64,000 nt of DNA. It comes from Rhinopithecus roxellana (lineage: Eukaryota; Chordata; Mammalia; Primates; Cercopithecidae). The stretch is from NCBI RefSeq assembly GCF_007565055.1, contig NC_044551.1:96006089-96070088 (forward strand), read 5' to 3'. Position numbers and translations under genes: made by a program. This document shows, in pieces, positions 11,316 through 23,224 of the stretch; position 1 is the first letter of the stretch; every line of letters begins with the position of its first letter. The notes below the pieces were generated by a model. The model had not been told where the DNA came from and ran no database searches. It worked only from the letters and a program-made list of their open reading frames with translations.

Positions 11316-13597
11316 TCATTTTATAGCTTCCTTCTCTTCATGGTGCCAAACAAATCATAGCCAATAGCCAGGCTAACAACCAGTCACAAGAAAACAAACT
11401 CTCCTCTCTTGCACACGGCAATTCACACACAGAAACGATTACAGTGATTTTGCATTTCTTACAAATAGCCTATCCATGGACCGATTCGAAATGTTACCCA
11501 TAAAACCATTTTTTCCTTTGCAAGTTATAAACACTGATAAAAAGGAAACGTGTCCTCTCCGTGCAGCCTGAGTCGATAGGACAGACATTCTTTTGATCAT
11601 TTTACCATTTTCATGTTTGACACACAACAGCTTTTTCACTGTTCAACCCAAATTTGAAAAGGAAACAAGATAACATCTGTTTCCTTCACCGTCTTTCCAC
11701 GCATTTCATAGCACCCAGATATATAGGTGCTTTGCTCACAGGGATCACGATATTCAAGTTCACCTTCTGATGATTCTAAGATGAAGATGGCATTTGCTAT
11801 AGATCCCTCTCACAGGGTTGGCCGGGAATGCAGACCAGCTAAGTAGGGAGTGGGAAGCAATTACTCTAACCTCAGTGGACAAAACAGTTACCCAGACTGC
11901 ACAATTAGCAGAGCACAAACGCTGCAGCTGTTTGCAAAGGCACCCGCAGTATTTCTGACATGGCAAATCACGCTGGTGATGTCACACTCTTTTCTTAAAC
12001 AAAAGTGAAATGTGAGAAGGTGAAAATACAAGACTGCTGGAAGATGTTTCTCCTTGTTTGGGGACTGCATTCGCAAATGACTCTTGTCCAGGATCCTGGG
12101 TTTTTCCCAGGTCTTTGAAGGTCTACATTCCTTTAGAATCCTTCACTAAACCTAACAGTTGGCTTCCTAAGTTCCCGGTTATCTCACCGCTCTGTCATGC
12201 AAGTCACTGAGCAGGGAAAGTGACTCATAGGCTCTAAAGAAAACCTAATTCATTGAATTAAACATTGGAAAGAATCGAAGTGAGTCACTGTATCCTTCGC
12301 TCGGTCTTTAGGCAGCACCACACCTCAATCATTCCAGCCAGAAGGGAGGTAATCATATTTTTAAAAAGCTGCTTGGAGAAGGATTATTTACAACAATAAT
12401 AAATCCCATTTCTATATATACCTATATTCCAAAAACAACAGCAAAAGCACTGCAAAATTGAACCCCAAAATACAAACTGAAGAGCAGAAATATGCAAAGC
12501 CTTGAGCCTAGCTCACACCGCTTCTGCACAAACTAGAAAAAGGTGGCCCCCGGGTTGAAGGAATTAGGAAAAAGCACCGGCTTGGGGCAGCAGCTGCTGA
12601 GAGCCAGTGTTTGGGGCCTGGTAAGTAAGCAAATGGTCTGGATCTCCGTCACCCCTCTGCCCTGCCCTCCAGCCCTTCCCCCAACCACCTCCACCACTGC
12701 TTTTGTGCAGAGAACAAATTCCAGGACCATGTGCAGTGGCGCGAGAAGAAGGAAATGGAATTTTTTATGACTCCCCCTCCAGTCTTCCTTGTAAAATCTT
12801 TTTTCCCTACTTTTGACCCTGTTGTTTCTTATTGCTAACACTTGGAAACACTGATTTTTTTTTATTTGCCACCTTGTACTAACAGTTGCAGGCTGACAGT
12901 TCATGCGTTTTTATCCCACCAGGTACCCAGCAGGTGCTGGAGAACCATTACAAAAAGAAGGAATAACTCTCAGAAGGAATGAGCCCAGCCTCCAGCTCTA
13001 ACATCTAATGCTGTCCTTGCTTTAAACTGAAAGGAAGAGTGTGACCTCACCTCTCCTGGGGAAAAACAACAGGCCTGTAGACAAGTTGCTCTGCAGAGCA
13101 AAATTCCAGGCAGAAAAGGGGCATCCTTGAGCACACGGGCTTCTGCAGCTGTGAGATCTGGGGCCCGCGCTGGTGCTATCACCCTTGCACTTGGCCTCTT
13201 GTTTAGGTGCCTTTCCAGAGCGCTCTCCCTCTCCTAGTAGCACATTAGAGGGACCATCAAGAAGAGGAGCATCATTTCTTACCCCTCAGAGCCCTCTCCC
13301 AGACAACGAAGGGGCTGCCCTTCCAGGCCCGGGGGCACAGCCCCATTTCCTCTTGGGGAGAAGATCAGATTCACAGCACAGCCACCAAAACCACTTCCCC
13401 AGGACAGACCTTCCCAACCTAGCCCCAGCCTGGCCCTAGCCTGGCATTCTCGGCATCCCAACAAGCTAGAGACAGCTGCCCTGTGAACCCCTTCACTGAG
13501 AGGAGAGACCAAGCAGGAGGTCAGAAATGGAAAGTCCGAGGGCCAGTTCACTCGGTCCACGTGGTGTCTTTTGCTGTTGTTGTTGCTGTTCTTGTTA
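11316..13597. other. 2.3 kb interval free of recognised repeats
   Basis: No Alu, L1, LTR or MIR signature across this stretch. The right half (12600-13460) is richer in G and C than its surroundings. It has AP-1-type heptamers TGACTCA (12221-12227) and TGAGTCA (12281-12287). Open frames of 60-123 codons overlap on both strands and show no recognisable domain or splice-site pattern, so I call no gene. Confidence 0.55.
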
Positions 13598-14165
13598 GCT
13601 GTTAACATTTAATGGTATGATCCCATTTATATGAAATATCCATAGAAACAGGCAGATTGGCAGCTACCACGGGCTGGGGTTTAGAGAGAATAGGAAGTGG
13701 CCTATGTAATGGGAATGGGACTTCCTTTTGCAGTGAAGAAAATGTTTGGAACTAGATAGTGATGGTAGTTGTACAAACTTGTCGGTGTACCAGATGCCAG
13801 TGAATCACTCACTTTAAAATGATGACTTTTAGGCCAGGCGCGGTGGCTCATGCCTGTAATCCCAGCACTTTGGGAGGCCGAGGTAGGTGGATCACTTGAG
13901 GTCAGGAGTTCGAGACCATCCTGGCCAACATAGTGAAGCCCCATCTCTATTAAATACACAAAAATTAGCCAGGCATGGTGGCAGACACCTGTAATCCCAG
14001 CTACTCAGGAGGCCAAGGCAGGAGAATTCCTTGAACCTGGGAGGCAGAGGTTGCAGTGAGCTGAGATCAGCCACTGCATTCCAGCCTGGGCAACAGAGTG
14101 AGACTCCATCTCAAAAAAAAAAAAAAAAGGATTAGTTTCATCCTATGTTAATTTCACCTCCTTTT
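13598..14165 (+). mobile_element. L1M 3' UTR fragment, split by an Alu
   Basis: 'atgatcccatttatatgaaat', 'gcagattggcagctacc', 'tggcctatgtaatggg' and 'gatagtgatggtagttgtacaa' follow an old L1 3' end. The Alu at 13832-14128 interrupts it near the end. Confidence 0.72.
13832..14128 (+). mobile_element. AluS
   Basis: Full-length Alu ending in 16 A, inserted in the L1 fragment. One base is lost in 'gagatcagccactg', but otherwise it is intact. Confidence 0.96.
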
Positions 14166-14654
14166 TTTAAGTAAATAAATAGCAACAAAAAAAAAGGTCA
14201 GACATTTCTCCTATTAGATTCCTAGCTTCTCTTGAGAAACTGGAAGATCTGGCCATGTCCACCTAATCCCCGCGATGTGGCAGCTGCCTGTGAGGAAGGG
14301 GCATTTGCTGTCTGGGTTGCGCCTCACCCACATCCTCATCTGAGCTTGTGACCCTTGCTCCTACACACAAGGAAGCCACTTACTTTCCCCAGAGAGTAAA
14401 CAGAGTCCCCACTGAGCTGCCATCTTCAGATGAGTGGGAGGCGAGAGCATGACTCAGGGTCTGAGTACACAGCCGGGGTGGACAGCCGGGGTGGAACAAA
14501 TATGAAGAGGCCACAAGCCAGGGGTCAGGGGAGTCAGAGCCAGGATGAGGACCCGGGTGTTCCTAATTGCGCTGCATCTCCTTCCCCACCAGCCCGCTCC
14601 GACCTCTAACCTACCTCGTTTCCTTTCCCAGCTTTTACTACTGACTTTCTGTGT
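14166..14654. other. Nothing recognised
   Basis: Moderately GC-rich sequence between the L1/Alu block and an MLT1 LTR. A 13-base motif 'cagccggggtgga' is tandemly repeated near 14470-14495. No gene signature. Confidence 0.45.
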
Positions 14655-15102
14655 GTGTAAGTTTCCTGGGGCTTTTATTACAAATTCCCACAAACTGGGC
14701 AGCAGAGACAACAGAACTGTATTGTCTCACAGCTCTGCAGACTGGAAATCCAAGATCAAGGTATCAGCAGGGCTGTGCTCCCTCTAAGGGCTCCAGGGGA
14801 GAATGCTTCCTGGCCCCTCCAAGTTTTTGGTGATCCAAGTGTTCCTTGACTTCAGGCAGAATCACCCCAATCTCTGCCTCCCCCTTCTCCCATCTGTCTC
14901 TGTCTCAAACCTCCCTCTCTAGTCTCTCACAAGGACATCAGTCATTGGATATAGAGCTGACCCTAAAACCAGGATGTTCATATTTGAGATCTTTAACTTA
15001 ATTGTATCTGCAAAGACCCTATCTCCAAATAAGATCACACTCATGGGTACCAGGGGTTAGAACTTGGACATATTTTGGGTAGACACCATTCAACCTACTA
15101 TA
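14655..15102 (-). mobile_element. MLT1-type LTR (ERVL-MaLR)
   Basis: Ordered matches to a reverse-strand MLT1: 'gtttcctggggcttttattac', 'gcagagacaacagaactgtattgtctcacag', 'ggaaatccaagatcaagg', 'tctcacaaggacatcagtcat', 'aaagaccctatctccaaataagatcac' and 'caccattcaacc'. Nearly full length, with no adjacent internal region. Confidence 0.85.
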
Positions 15103-15134
15103 CTCTGTATCGATTTGCTTACTGTGTGACTCAT

Positions 15135-15225
15135 GTTATGTGTCATGAGAGTAGAAACTCTGCCCGTTTGTTTCCATGTTGGAAACCCATCGCCTAGAAC
15201 AATGCCACACACATGAGGAAGCGTG
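15135..15225 (+). mobile_element. L2 3' fragment
   Basis: 'agagtagaaactctgcccg' through 'catcgcctagaacaatgcc' corresponds to the terminal part of L2. Short and diverged. Confidence 0.5.
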
Positions 15226-15615
15226 TGTGAGATGATGTCTGACTCAAGCCAAGTCAGCAATCAAAGGAAGGTACAAAACCAATCCAGCACATGAAAGGCA
15301 GGGACGACTATCAGATGAACCCAAGGATGAGGGTCACCAGATACACAAGGAGGAACTGGGGTAAGAGGAGAAGTGGTCCCACGTGAGTAAGAAGTTTGAC
15401 ATTGAAATCGCAGCATCTGAGCTGATGGAGGTTCCTGGCGTGATTACTCAAGGCCGTGGAACTGGTCTGCAGTGGTGTTGGATTCTGCACCAAGTAGGGG
15501 CTGGACAAGGAAACTTCAGAAAGGGTTAAGCCTACCTTCTACTCCTGCTGGGGCTGCCACTGTGTTTGTCACAGTCCCAGCCTGGGTTTTTAACTCACTA
15601 GGGAGTGATACCCAA
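15226..15615. other. Nothing recognised
   Basis: Unassigned sequence between an L2 scrap and a MER5A. No repeat or coding signature seen. Confidence 0.4.
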
Positions 15616-15746
15616 GGCAAGGGCCAAGTGACTGCTTCAGAGTCACCTGGGGGATGTGACTTAAAAATGCGTCTTCTTGGGCCTCAGCCCAGACCTGCTG
15701 AATCAGAATCCCAGGGATTCTGAGAACACTAAAGTTTGAAAACCAA
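15616..15746 (+). mobile_element. MER5A-like hAT-Charlie MITE
   Basis: 'cttcagagtcacctgggggatg', 'gggcctcagcccagacctgctgaatcagaatccc' and the end 'actaaagtttgaaaacca' match most of the short MER5A consensus. Confidence 0.75.
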
Positions 15747-18181
15747 TAAAATGCAGTATTTAAATGATGACCACAATTGCAGGGAACATCCCACATTCTT
15801 TGCTATTTGCTCTGTTCACTGCCTTCAGCTCAGGTAGCTAATTGGTGAGCCTGCCCAGTTTCTTGCCTATTTTTCCTACTGTCACTAGAGTTCAAATACA
15901 TCAGGGATGGCACTATTTCTGTCCTCTAAAGCCTTGAGGGGTTTCTCCATTGTCTGGAGAATAGATACTGTTGGTTGTGCACACAACAGCTGTTCCTCCT
16001 TTATTTGGTACTAACAGAACCCCAGTTTCATTCAGACCTTGAGGAGAAATATGATCATGGAAGGGGCCCTACCCCTACACAGGAAACTGTGATGAGTTCC
16101 AGTCAGTCACGCTAATGCCCTTGTCATTTGCCAGCCATGGGTTCCAAGGTAAGCAGGTGACCCAGTTCTGTCCAATGGGACGTGAGAGGCACCTGCTGGG
16201 GGCTTCTGGGAAAGATTCTCGACCCTGATAAGAAAGAGACACAAGAAAGGAAAAATCCCCCACTTTCCCCCTCTTGCAGGAGATGCCTGTAGTTCCCAGC
16301 ATCAAATCCCTTAGCCCACCTTAATTTCAGCTGCAGTGGTGATGGACATTCTGAGTCACAGTGATTTTTATTCCTTCTGTTACACCCCACTGGTGAGGGA
16401 GAGATTCCCACCAGAGGGTAATGGGGATAGCTAAGCACTCGATCCCCGACACCCAACACTGGACAGATGTGCTCGCCAGCAGTTTATCAATCACACACAC
16501 TCACAGCCTGTGGAAGACACTACAGCACACTCCACACTAAGCAGGGCCCAGGGAACAGAGGGCACTTGGGAACAGAATGAACAAGCAGGGGCTGTGGGAA
16601 GGCCATTTTTGTAGCATCAAGAGGATGAGGCACCCCTGAGTCCCATGGGAGAATGCGCTTGGCTTATCTGAATAATTCCCTGGTCTGGCAGGGAACTGAA
16701 TCCTGTATTCAGGATAAAAATAAGGAGGAACTGTGGCTGGTCGCAGTGATAAGGAGGATTGTTTGGCTAGGGGATCTTATCTGTAGGAGCAGAGTGGAGG
16801 GGAGTTTGCTCTCCTACTGTCAGGTCTTGAGGCAGCACGTAGTACTGAACCTTCACTTCAGACCACCATAATTCAGGCATCTTCAGGGGCTCAGACTCAC
16901 CTTGAGCCGGCAGTGCACTACCCCAAGCCCACACTGAGCACCCTGATTTTTTGCCTTTGAAGTTTTTCTCCTGGCACTGCCCCACTGCCATGCCAAACAC
17001 CTGCATTCAAAACCCTCCAAGCCGCTAGGGAACAGGGGCACTGGGAGAAGGCTCCGGGAGCATCATCTTCAGGTGAACAATTCTGACCACGTTCTGTGTG
17101 ATTCCCAGCGACCATGGCACCTACCTCCACAGTGAGCCCTTACACTGCCTTTTCCTCCCTTCCTGCCTCATGCTCCCCAGTTGCTCACTTACTCCCACTT
17201 CTGGACCAGCTCCCAAATTATATATCAGGCTCTGCTTTCAGGGGAACCCAAAATAAGACACTCTTCCTATATTTGGGCACAATTTTATGAGGAAATGATG
17301 TCTTGTGGCTTTGAGAGGATGAAGCTGAGGATGAAAGTCAGTGTGCTGGGGATGGTGGAATGGAAGCATGGAAAGAACTAGGAGGCCTTGGTGACATCCC
17401 AAAGAGGCTGGATTCCCCTCACCTGCCGGCTCCTTCCTCTGTGTTTGTTGGGACAGCAGGAAGAGAGATGATAGACCCCGTGCCATCATCGAGGGCACCT
17501 TCCCTGGAGCACCCTAAGTGATCCCAGTGGTGTTCCACGGCCTCCATGCCAGTAGGAAGCAAAAGAAACGCTTTCATGTTGGGCCAGTGAGCGATGCCAG
17601 GAGTCTCAGCTGGATGTGTCAACTGTCGTTATCATTCCAGTCTCGCTGGAAACCTGCAGGAGAGGAGAACACTGAAGTCCTCATGTGCCATCCTATGCCA
17701 AGGCCGATCCCAAATTACCATATATGATGAATGCAAGTATTTGTCACATCTCAGGGCATTCTCCTTCCATCTTCTTGTCTTCAGCTGCCACCTGAATTTC
17801 ACTAGCATCATTCCAGCCACAGGATTGTGGGGGAAATTCTTTGTCATAGTTGCACAAGCACAGTTATAGCCATTAGCGTTGGAGTTTCTCATGACAACAG
17901 CCTCTAAAAATGAGCCATATCCAAGCATCTCAGCAGAGTGTCAGCAACAGCCATGCAACTGACCTGAGGCTTCGCATGAAATATATAAAATGTGGATAAG
18001 ACATGGGTTCTGAAAGTCCAGTTCCCCAGTCCTCTCTGTGCTCAGCAAGAATGTGACTGATTAAAGATCTATTTTTACTCTTTGGAAGACACTAATTAGC
18101 ATTCAGTTTGATTTACCTCAGTTAGGCAAAATCATTGTTTAATGAGGCACCTTCATAAGTTAGATGGCTCATGCTACCCTC
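15747..18181. other. Long unassigned interval with one likely old repeat
   Basis: At about 15980-16310, 'gtccaatgggacgtgagaggc' with 'gctgggggcttctgggaaagattctc' looks like a dispersed mammalian repeat whose name I cannot give. The rest is unrecognised. Several overlapping open frames of 60-111 codons lack domains. Confidence 0.45.
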
Positions 18182-18556
18182 TGATATGATTTGTCTCTGT
18201 GTCCCCACCCAAATCTCACTTTGAATTGTAATCCCCATAATCCCCACGTATCAAGGGCAGAACCCCGGTGGAGGTAATTGGATCATGAGGGCAGTTTCCT
18301 CCATGCTGTTCTCGTGATAATGAGTGAGTCTGGTGAGATCTGATGGTTTTGTAAGCGTCTGGCATTTCCCCTGCTTGCACTTCTTTCTGCCACCTTGTGA
18401 AGAAAGTGCCTGCTTCCTCTTCATCTTCCACCATGATTGTAAGTTTCCTGAAGCCTCCCCAGCCATGCTGAACTGTGAGTCAATTAAACCTCTTTATTTA
18501 CAAATTACCCAGTCTTGGGTATGTCTTTATTAGCAGCGTGAGAATGGACTAACACA
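18182..18556 (+). mobile_element. THE1 solo LTR (ERVL-MaLR)
   Basis: Complete LTR from 'tgatatgatttgtctctg' to 'gactaacaca', with 'ctgtgagtcaattaaacctc' and 'ttattagcagcgtgagaatg'. It starts TG, ends CA, and is flanked by 'ccctc' (18177-18181) and 'cccac' (18557-18561), a 4/5 target-site match. No internal THE1 region adjoins. Confidence 0.93.
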
Positions 18557-18837
18557 CCCACCCAGAGGAATGAACAAACATGCCCCACAAAGCCTGTCAG
18601 GGGAGGCGGGAGAAGGATCTCCTGAATGTTTGTAGTGATTTCCTTGCATGAACTATTTGTGCGTGTTGTCAGGTTTTGCCTTGCTCTCTCTTGTGCCCCA
18701 ACAACAGCTACAAAAGTTCTAGACGCTTCTTGACACATGCTGGATTGTCCCGATTTGCTGTCCTATAGAACTCACTGAGCATCTCCCCTGAGCTGAACCC
18801 AGGGTACAATGACCAATAAGGCTCACCTTCAGCATCC

Positions 18838-18965
18838 AAGCTGTCTGGCCTTGAGTAAGATATAGCTCCTCTGTGTCTCAGTGACCTCCTGTGATAAATG
18901 AGGATATAACACCCAACTTCGAGGCATCTGACTCGTGCCATCATGGAGGGCCCACACTACAAAGC
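18838..18965 (-). mobile_element. MIR fragment
   Basis: 'ggccttgagtaagatatagctcctctgtgtctcagtgacctcctgtgataaatgagga' in pieces follows the reverse-strand MIR core. Confidence 0.6.
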
Positions 18966-19173
18966 TGCAAAGTGCCTTATGTTCTTGCCAAAGTTCAATG
19001 CTCTTCTGTTGCCATCTTGAAATTCTTAATAATTTGAACAAGGGGTCCAACATGTTCCTTTATTCACTGGGCCTTACAAATTGCATAAGCTAGACAGAGT
19101 TTTATAAGGATTAGGTAGGGGAATGTACTTAAACAAGCTTCACACAGAAGAAGGACTTTAAAACGGCATAACC

Positions 19174-19492
19174 GGCTGGGCGCAGTGGCTCATGCCTATA
19201 ATCCCAGCACTTTGTGAGGCCAAAGCAAGCAGATCTCTTGAGTCTAGGAGTTAGAGACAAGCCTGGGCAACATGGCCAAACCCCATCTCTACAAAAAATT
19301 TAAAACTTAGCCTGGTGTGGTGGCACATGCCTGTAGTTCCAGCTATTTGGGAGGCTGAGGTGGGAGGATTGCTTGAACCTGGGAGGTTGAGACTATAGTG
19401 AGCCACGATTACACCATTGCACTCCAGCCTTGGCGACAGAGCAAGACTCTGTTTCAAAAAATAAATACATAAAATAAAAATAAATAAATAAA
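19174..19492 (+). mobile_element. AluJ
   Basis: Diverged Alu with AluJ bases ('agcctgggcaacatggcc', 'gaggttgagactatagtgagcca'). The tail has become (AAAT)n-like, 19457-19492. Confidence 0.94.
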
Positions 19493-19548
19493 GACAACGG
19501 TATCATCACCCTGATTAGGTAGTTAAATCCAAAAAAATGTATTTTCTT

Positions 19549-19630
19549 ACCCATCTAAGCTAAATACTATAACTTAAATTCTGTCTCCCACCCATCTAAT
19601 CTAAATACTGTAATTTAAATTCTGCTTAAC
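19549..19630. repeat. Tandem duplication of a ~41-base unit
   Basis: Two adjacent copies start 'acccatctaa(g/t)ctaaatact' (19549-19589 and 19590-19630). They agree at roughly 34 of 41 positions, so the duplication is old. Confidence 0.85.
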
Positions 19631-20163
19631 TTTCTTTAGTGAATGTTATGCGTCCATCTCAGACCTCAGCTTTGAATCTTAATTTCCAAATAGTTGACAT
19701 GATTTGTTTTATTTTCTCCCTGTCACTTTTGTCAAAAGTTGATCCTCTCCACAACAGCTCCTGTTGACTTGAGAACTGTATGCGTAATGTCCTTTGGTCA
19801 ATACTAATAAATATTCGATCTGTTGTGTCATTCACCTTTCTTCCATGAATTGACCGATTTTATCAAAAGGCTGATAGAAATAAACCATACACAAGGGAAA
19901 AATATTGGGTTACAAACAGAAATTTTTTTCTTATCTCCCCAAACTGATAACCTTTGATATATGTCCACAATCCCTTATCCATAATTGTGTCATTTATAAA
20001 GCTCTAAAAATTTGGAAATAAACTTGCAGCAAATATATTTTGTGACAAAACCAAACCTAAAATTGATATGGAGCCATTTGTAGTCTTTTATAATCAGGCT
20101 GTGCATATTACATCACATCCCTCGTATATACTGAATTATCTTTCTAAAATTAAAAACAATTCT

Positions 20164-20443
20164 GAGCTGGGCATGCTGGCTTACACCTATAATCCCAGCA
20201 CCTTGGGAGGCCAAGGCAGGAGGATCACTTGAGGGCAGAAGTTCAATACCAGTCTGAGCAACATAGTGAGACTCCATCTCCACAAAACAATTTTAAAATT
20301 AGCAGGGCATGGTGGCACGTGTCTGTTGTCCCAGCCATTCCAGCGGCTGAGGCAGGAGGATCACTTAAGCCCGGGAGGTGGAGGTTGCAGTGAGCCATCG
20401 TCGTGCCAGTGCACTCCAGCCTGGGCAACATAGTGAAACCCAA
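20164..20443 (+). mobile_element. AluJ with a ~600 bp expanded tail
   Basis: Old Alu inside the MITE. 'aattct' occurs just before it (20158-20163) and again right after the purine tract (about 21038-21043), so the whole GA tract sits where the A tail should be. Confidence 0.9.
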
Positions 20444-20486
20444 AAGAAAGAAAGAGTGAAAGAAAGAAAGAAAGAAAGATAGAAAT

Positions 20487-20543
<57 letters not shown>

Positions 20544-20648
20544 AGAAGAAGAAGGAAGGAAGGAAGGAAGGAAAGGAAGGAAGGAAGGAAGGAAGGAAGG
20601 AAGGAAGGAAGGAAGGAAGGAAGGAAGGAAGGAAGGAAGAAGAAGGAA

Positions 20649-20679
<31 letters not shown>

Positions 20680-20885
20680 GGAAGGAAGGAAGGGGGAGAG
20701 AGAGAGAAAGAAAGAAAGAGAGAGAGAGAGAGGGAGGGAGGGAGGGAGGGAGGGAAGGAAGGAAGGAAGGAAGGAAGGAAAAGGAGAGAAAGACAGAACA
20801 GAGAGAGAAAGAAAGAATGAATGAGAGAAAGAAAGAAGAGAGAAAGAAAGAAAGAGAAAGAAAGAAAGAAGGAAGGAAGGAAGAA

Positions 20886-20971
<86 letters not shown>

Positions 20972-21037
20972 AAAGAAAGAAAGAAAGAAGGGAGGGAAGG
21001 AAGGAAGAAGGGAAGGAAGGAAGAAAGGAAGGAAGGA
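20440..21037. repeat. Polypurine tetranucleotide tract, (GAAA)n/(GGAA)n/(GAGA)n
   Basis: About 600 bases, almost without pyrimidines on the plus strand, in blocks: GAAA near 20450-20540, GGAA near 20550-20640, GA near 20650-20670, GGGA near 20732-20752, GGAA near 20753-20780 and GAAA near 20890-20990. It gives open frames of up to 236 codons, but these are artefacts of the 4-base unit (Ser/Phe/Leu/Pro or Lys/Glu/Arg only), not genes. Confidence 0.98.
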
Positions 21038-21173
21038 ATTCTGAATTCTGAATTTTGGAACACATCCAATGCCAAGTTTTGGATAAGGGACTGTGGTCCT
21101 ATGTCAGGCCCACGCTACCCCTTTCAGAGCTCACTCCCCAACTAGCGAAGCAAAGCATTAAAGACAAGCCCTG

Positions 21174-21486
21174 GGCCAAGCGCAGTGTCTCACATCCGTA
21201 ATCCCAGCACTTTGGGATACCGAGGCGGGCGGATCACCTGAAGTCAGGAGTTCGAGCCCATCCTGGCCAACATGGCAAAACCCCATCTCTGCTAAAAAAT
21301 AGAGAAAAAATTAGCCGGGCATGGTGATGGGCACCTGTAATTCCAGCTACTTGGGAGGCTGTGGTAGAAAAATCACTTGGACCTGGGAGGCAGAGGTTGC
21401 AGTGAGTCAAGACTGGGCCATTGCACTCCAGCTTGGGCAACAAGAACAAAACTCTCTCTCAAAATAAAAAAAGGAAAAAAAAAAAG
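21174..21486 (+). mobile_element. AluS
   Basis: Full-length Alu between 'agccctgg' (21166-21173) and 'ggccctgg' (about 21486-21493), a 7/8 target duplication. A tail interrupted by G. Confidence 0.95.
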
Positions 21487-22015
21487 GCCCTGGAATTCAA
21501 ACAGATATGTGTGCACCATGTTCACAGCAGCATTACTCACAACAGCCAAAAGGTAGAAACAATCCACGTCATCAACACGTGAACACACGAATATACACAA
21601 AATGTTGCATATACACATACAATGGAATATTATTCAGCCTTAAAAAGTAATGAAATTCTGACACATGGTACCCATGGATAACCTTGAAGACATCGTGCTT
21701 AGTGAAATAAGCCATTCACAAAATAACAAATACTGTATGAATCACTCTATGAGGTCCCTTGAGAGGTCAAATTCATAGAGATAGAAAGTAGCACGAGGGT
21801 TGCTAGGGAGAATGGGGAAATGGGGAATTCATGCTTAATGGACACAGAGTCTCAGTTTGGAAAGATGAAAATGTTCTGGAGATAAATGGAGGTGAAGGTT
21901 GCACAGCAATGTGAATACACTTCATGCCACTGAACTGTTCATTTTACAGTGCCTCAAATGGTAACTTTTATGTTATGTGTAACTTATATTTTTCTTTTTC
22001 TTTCTTTCTCTTTCC
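21487..22015 (+). mobile_element. L1M 3' end
   Basis: Runs from 'gttcacagcagcattactcac' and 'caatggaatattattcagcc' (end of ORF2) through 'agtgaaataagccattcac' to the 3' UTR 'ctgttcattttacagtgcctcaaatgg'. The frame is broken throughout. An Alu follows immediately. Confidence 0.88.
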
Positions 22016-22310
22016 TTTTTTTTTTTGGAGGCAGAATCTCTCTCTGTTGCCCCGCCTCGAGTGCAGCAGCACAATCTAGGCCTCACTGCCACCTCCACCT
22101 ACCAGGTTCAAGCAATTCTCCTGCCTCAGCCTCCTGAGTAGCTGGGATTACAGGTGTTCACCACCACACTTGGCTAATTTTTGTGTATTTTTAGGAGAGA
22201 TGGGGTTTCACCATGTTGGCCACAATGGTCTCAATCTCCTGACCTTGTGATCCGCCCGCCTTGGCTTCCCAAAGTGCTGGGATTACAGGCGTGAGCCACC
22301 GCACCCGGCC
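22016..22310 (-). mobile_element. AluS
   Basis: Complete reverse-strand Alu from poly(T) to 'cacccggcc', abutting the L1M 3' end. Confidence 0.95.
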
Positions 22311-22730
22311 CCACATTTTTCTTAATGGCAGGCCCTAGAATATCAGTCCTCTGAGTGCTGAATTCCCCCCTCCACCTGTTCTACTTCTCTGTTACTGGCC
22401 ACCCTAAACTGAGCATCACTCTCCATCACCACCAGCAACTGCCCCCACTGAAGCCCTCTAGCCAGAAACATCAGTTCACCCCTCTCCTGGCCTAGTATTC
22501 ACCTGGCTTCACTTCCTAGAGTCTCAGACTGATATACTGGCAACAAACCCACTTCTAGCAAGGCACTAAAGCATACCCAGGTGTCCTATCCCTGCAGGCA
22601 TCCCAAGCCCAGGACCGCCTGCACCACAGGCCAGTTTCCAGCTCCTGGCCACCTCCCTTACACCGTTGAGAGGTGTTAACATGAAGGAACAAGAAGCTAG
22701 ATCTTCATCTAGTTGATCCACATCCCCTGT
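22311..22730. other. Nothing recognised
   Basis: Unassigned sequence, C-rich on the plus strand, between an Alu and an MLT1 LTR. Confidence 0.4.
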
Positions 22731-23224
22731 GGATTAGCTTCTTATGGCTGCTATATCAAATTACCACAGATTTCATGGCTTAGCACAACATAAATATATT
22801 TTCCTCGAGTCCAAAATCAATTTCTCTGGAGTAAAATTAAGGTGTTGGCAGGTCTGTGTTCTTTCTGGAGTCTCTAGACAAGAATCTCTTTCCTTTGCCA
22901 TCTGGCTGTTAGAGGACACTTGTATTCCTTAACTTGTGGCCCTCTCCTCCATCTTCAAAGCATATCACTTCCACCTCTGTTTCCATCATCACATGACCTC
23001 CTCTCTCCCACTCTGACTCCTCCTGCATACATCTGTCTTGCAAGGACCCTTGTGATTACGTCAAGCCCACCACATAATCCAGGACAATCGCCCCATATCA
23101 AGACTCTTAATCACATCTGCAAAGTCCCTTTGCCATGAAAAGGAACATAGTGACAGGTTCCACAGATTTCACAGGTTCCAGGGACGTACTGGGGGAGGAG
23201 GGGATTTATTCAGCCTGCTACACC
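22731..23224 (-). mobile_element. MLT1-type LTR
   Basis: Reverse-strand match: 'cttatggctgctatatcaaattaccacag', 'taaggtgttggcaggtctg', 'cttgcaaggacccttgtgat', 'atcacatctgcaaagtccctttgcc' and 'ttattcagcctgctacac'. Diverged but nearly full length. Confidence 0.75.

Larger units (their letters stand above)
19965..21096. mobile_element. Tigger-like MITE interrupted by AluJ and GA tract
   Basis: Outer inverted repeats 'ccacaatcccttatcca' (19965-19981) and 'tggataagggactgtgg' (21080-21096) pair at 16 of 17 positions. Between them lie about 240 bases of AT-rich element, split at 20163 by an AluJ and its expanded tail. Element size and ends suit a TcMar-Tigger non-autonomous family. I cannot name it. 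Confidence 0.7.

Noticed and set aside
12533..12904. 123-codon minus-strand open frame in the interval 11316-13597
   Set aside because: No recognisable domain, and a plus-strand frame overlaps it. I see no splice or polyadenylation context. Conservation data would be needed to call it.
20361..21075. Open frames of 234 and 236 codons, the longest in the window
   Set aside because: They are translations of the GAAA/GGAA tract on the reverse strand and contain almost only Ser, Phe, Leu and Pro. A 4-base unit without stops is open by composition.
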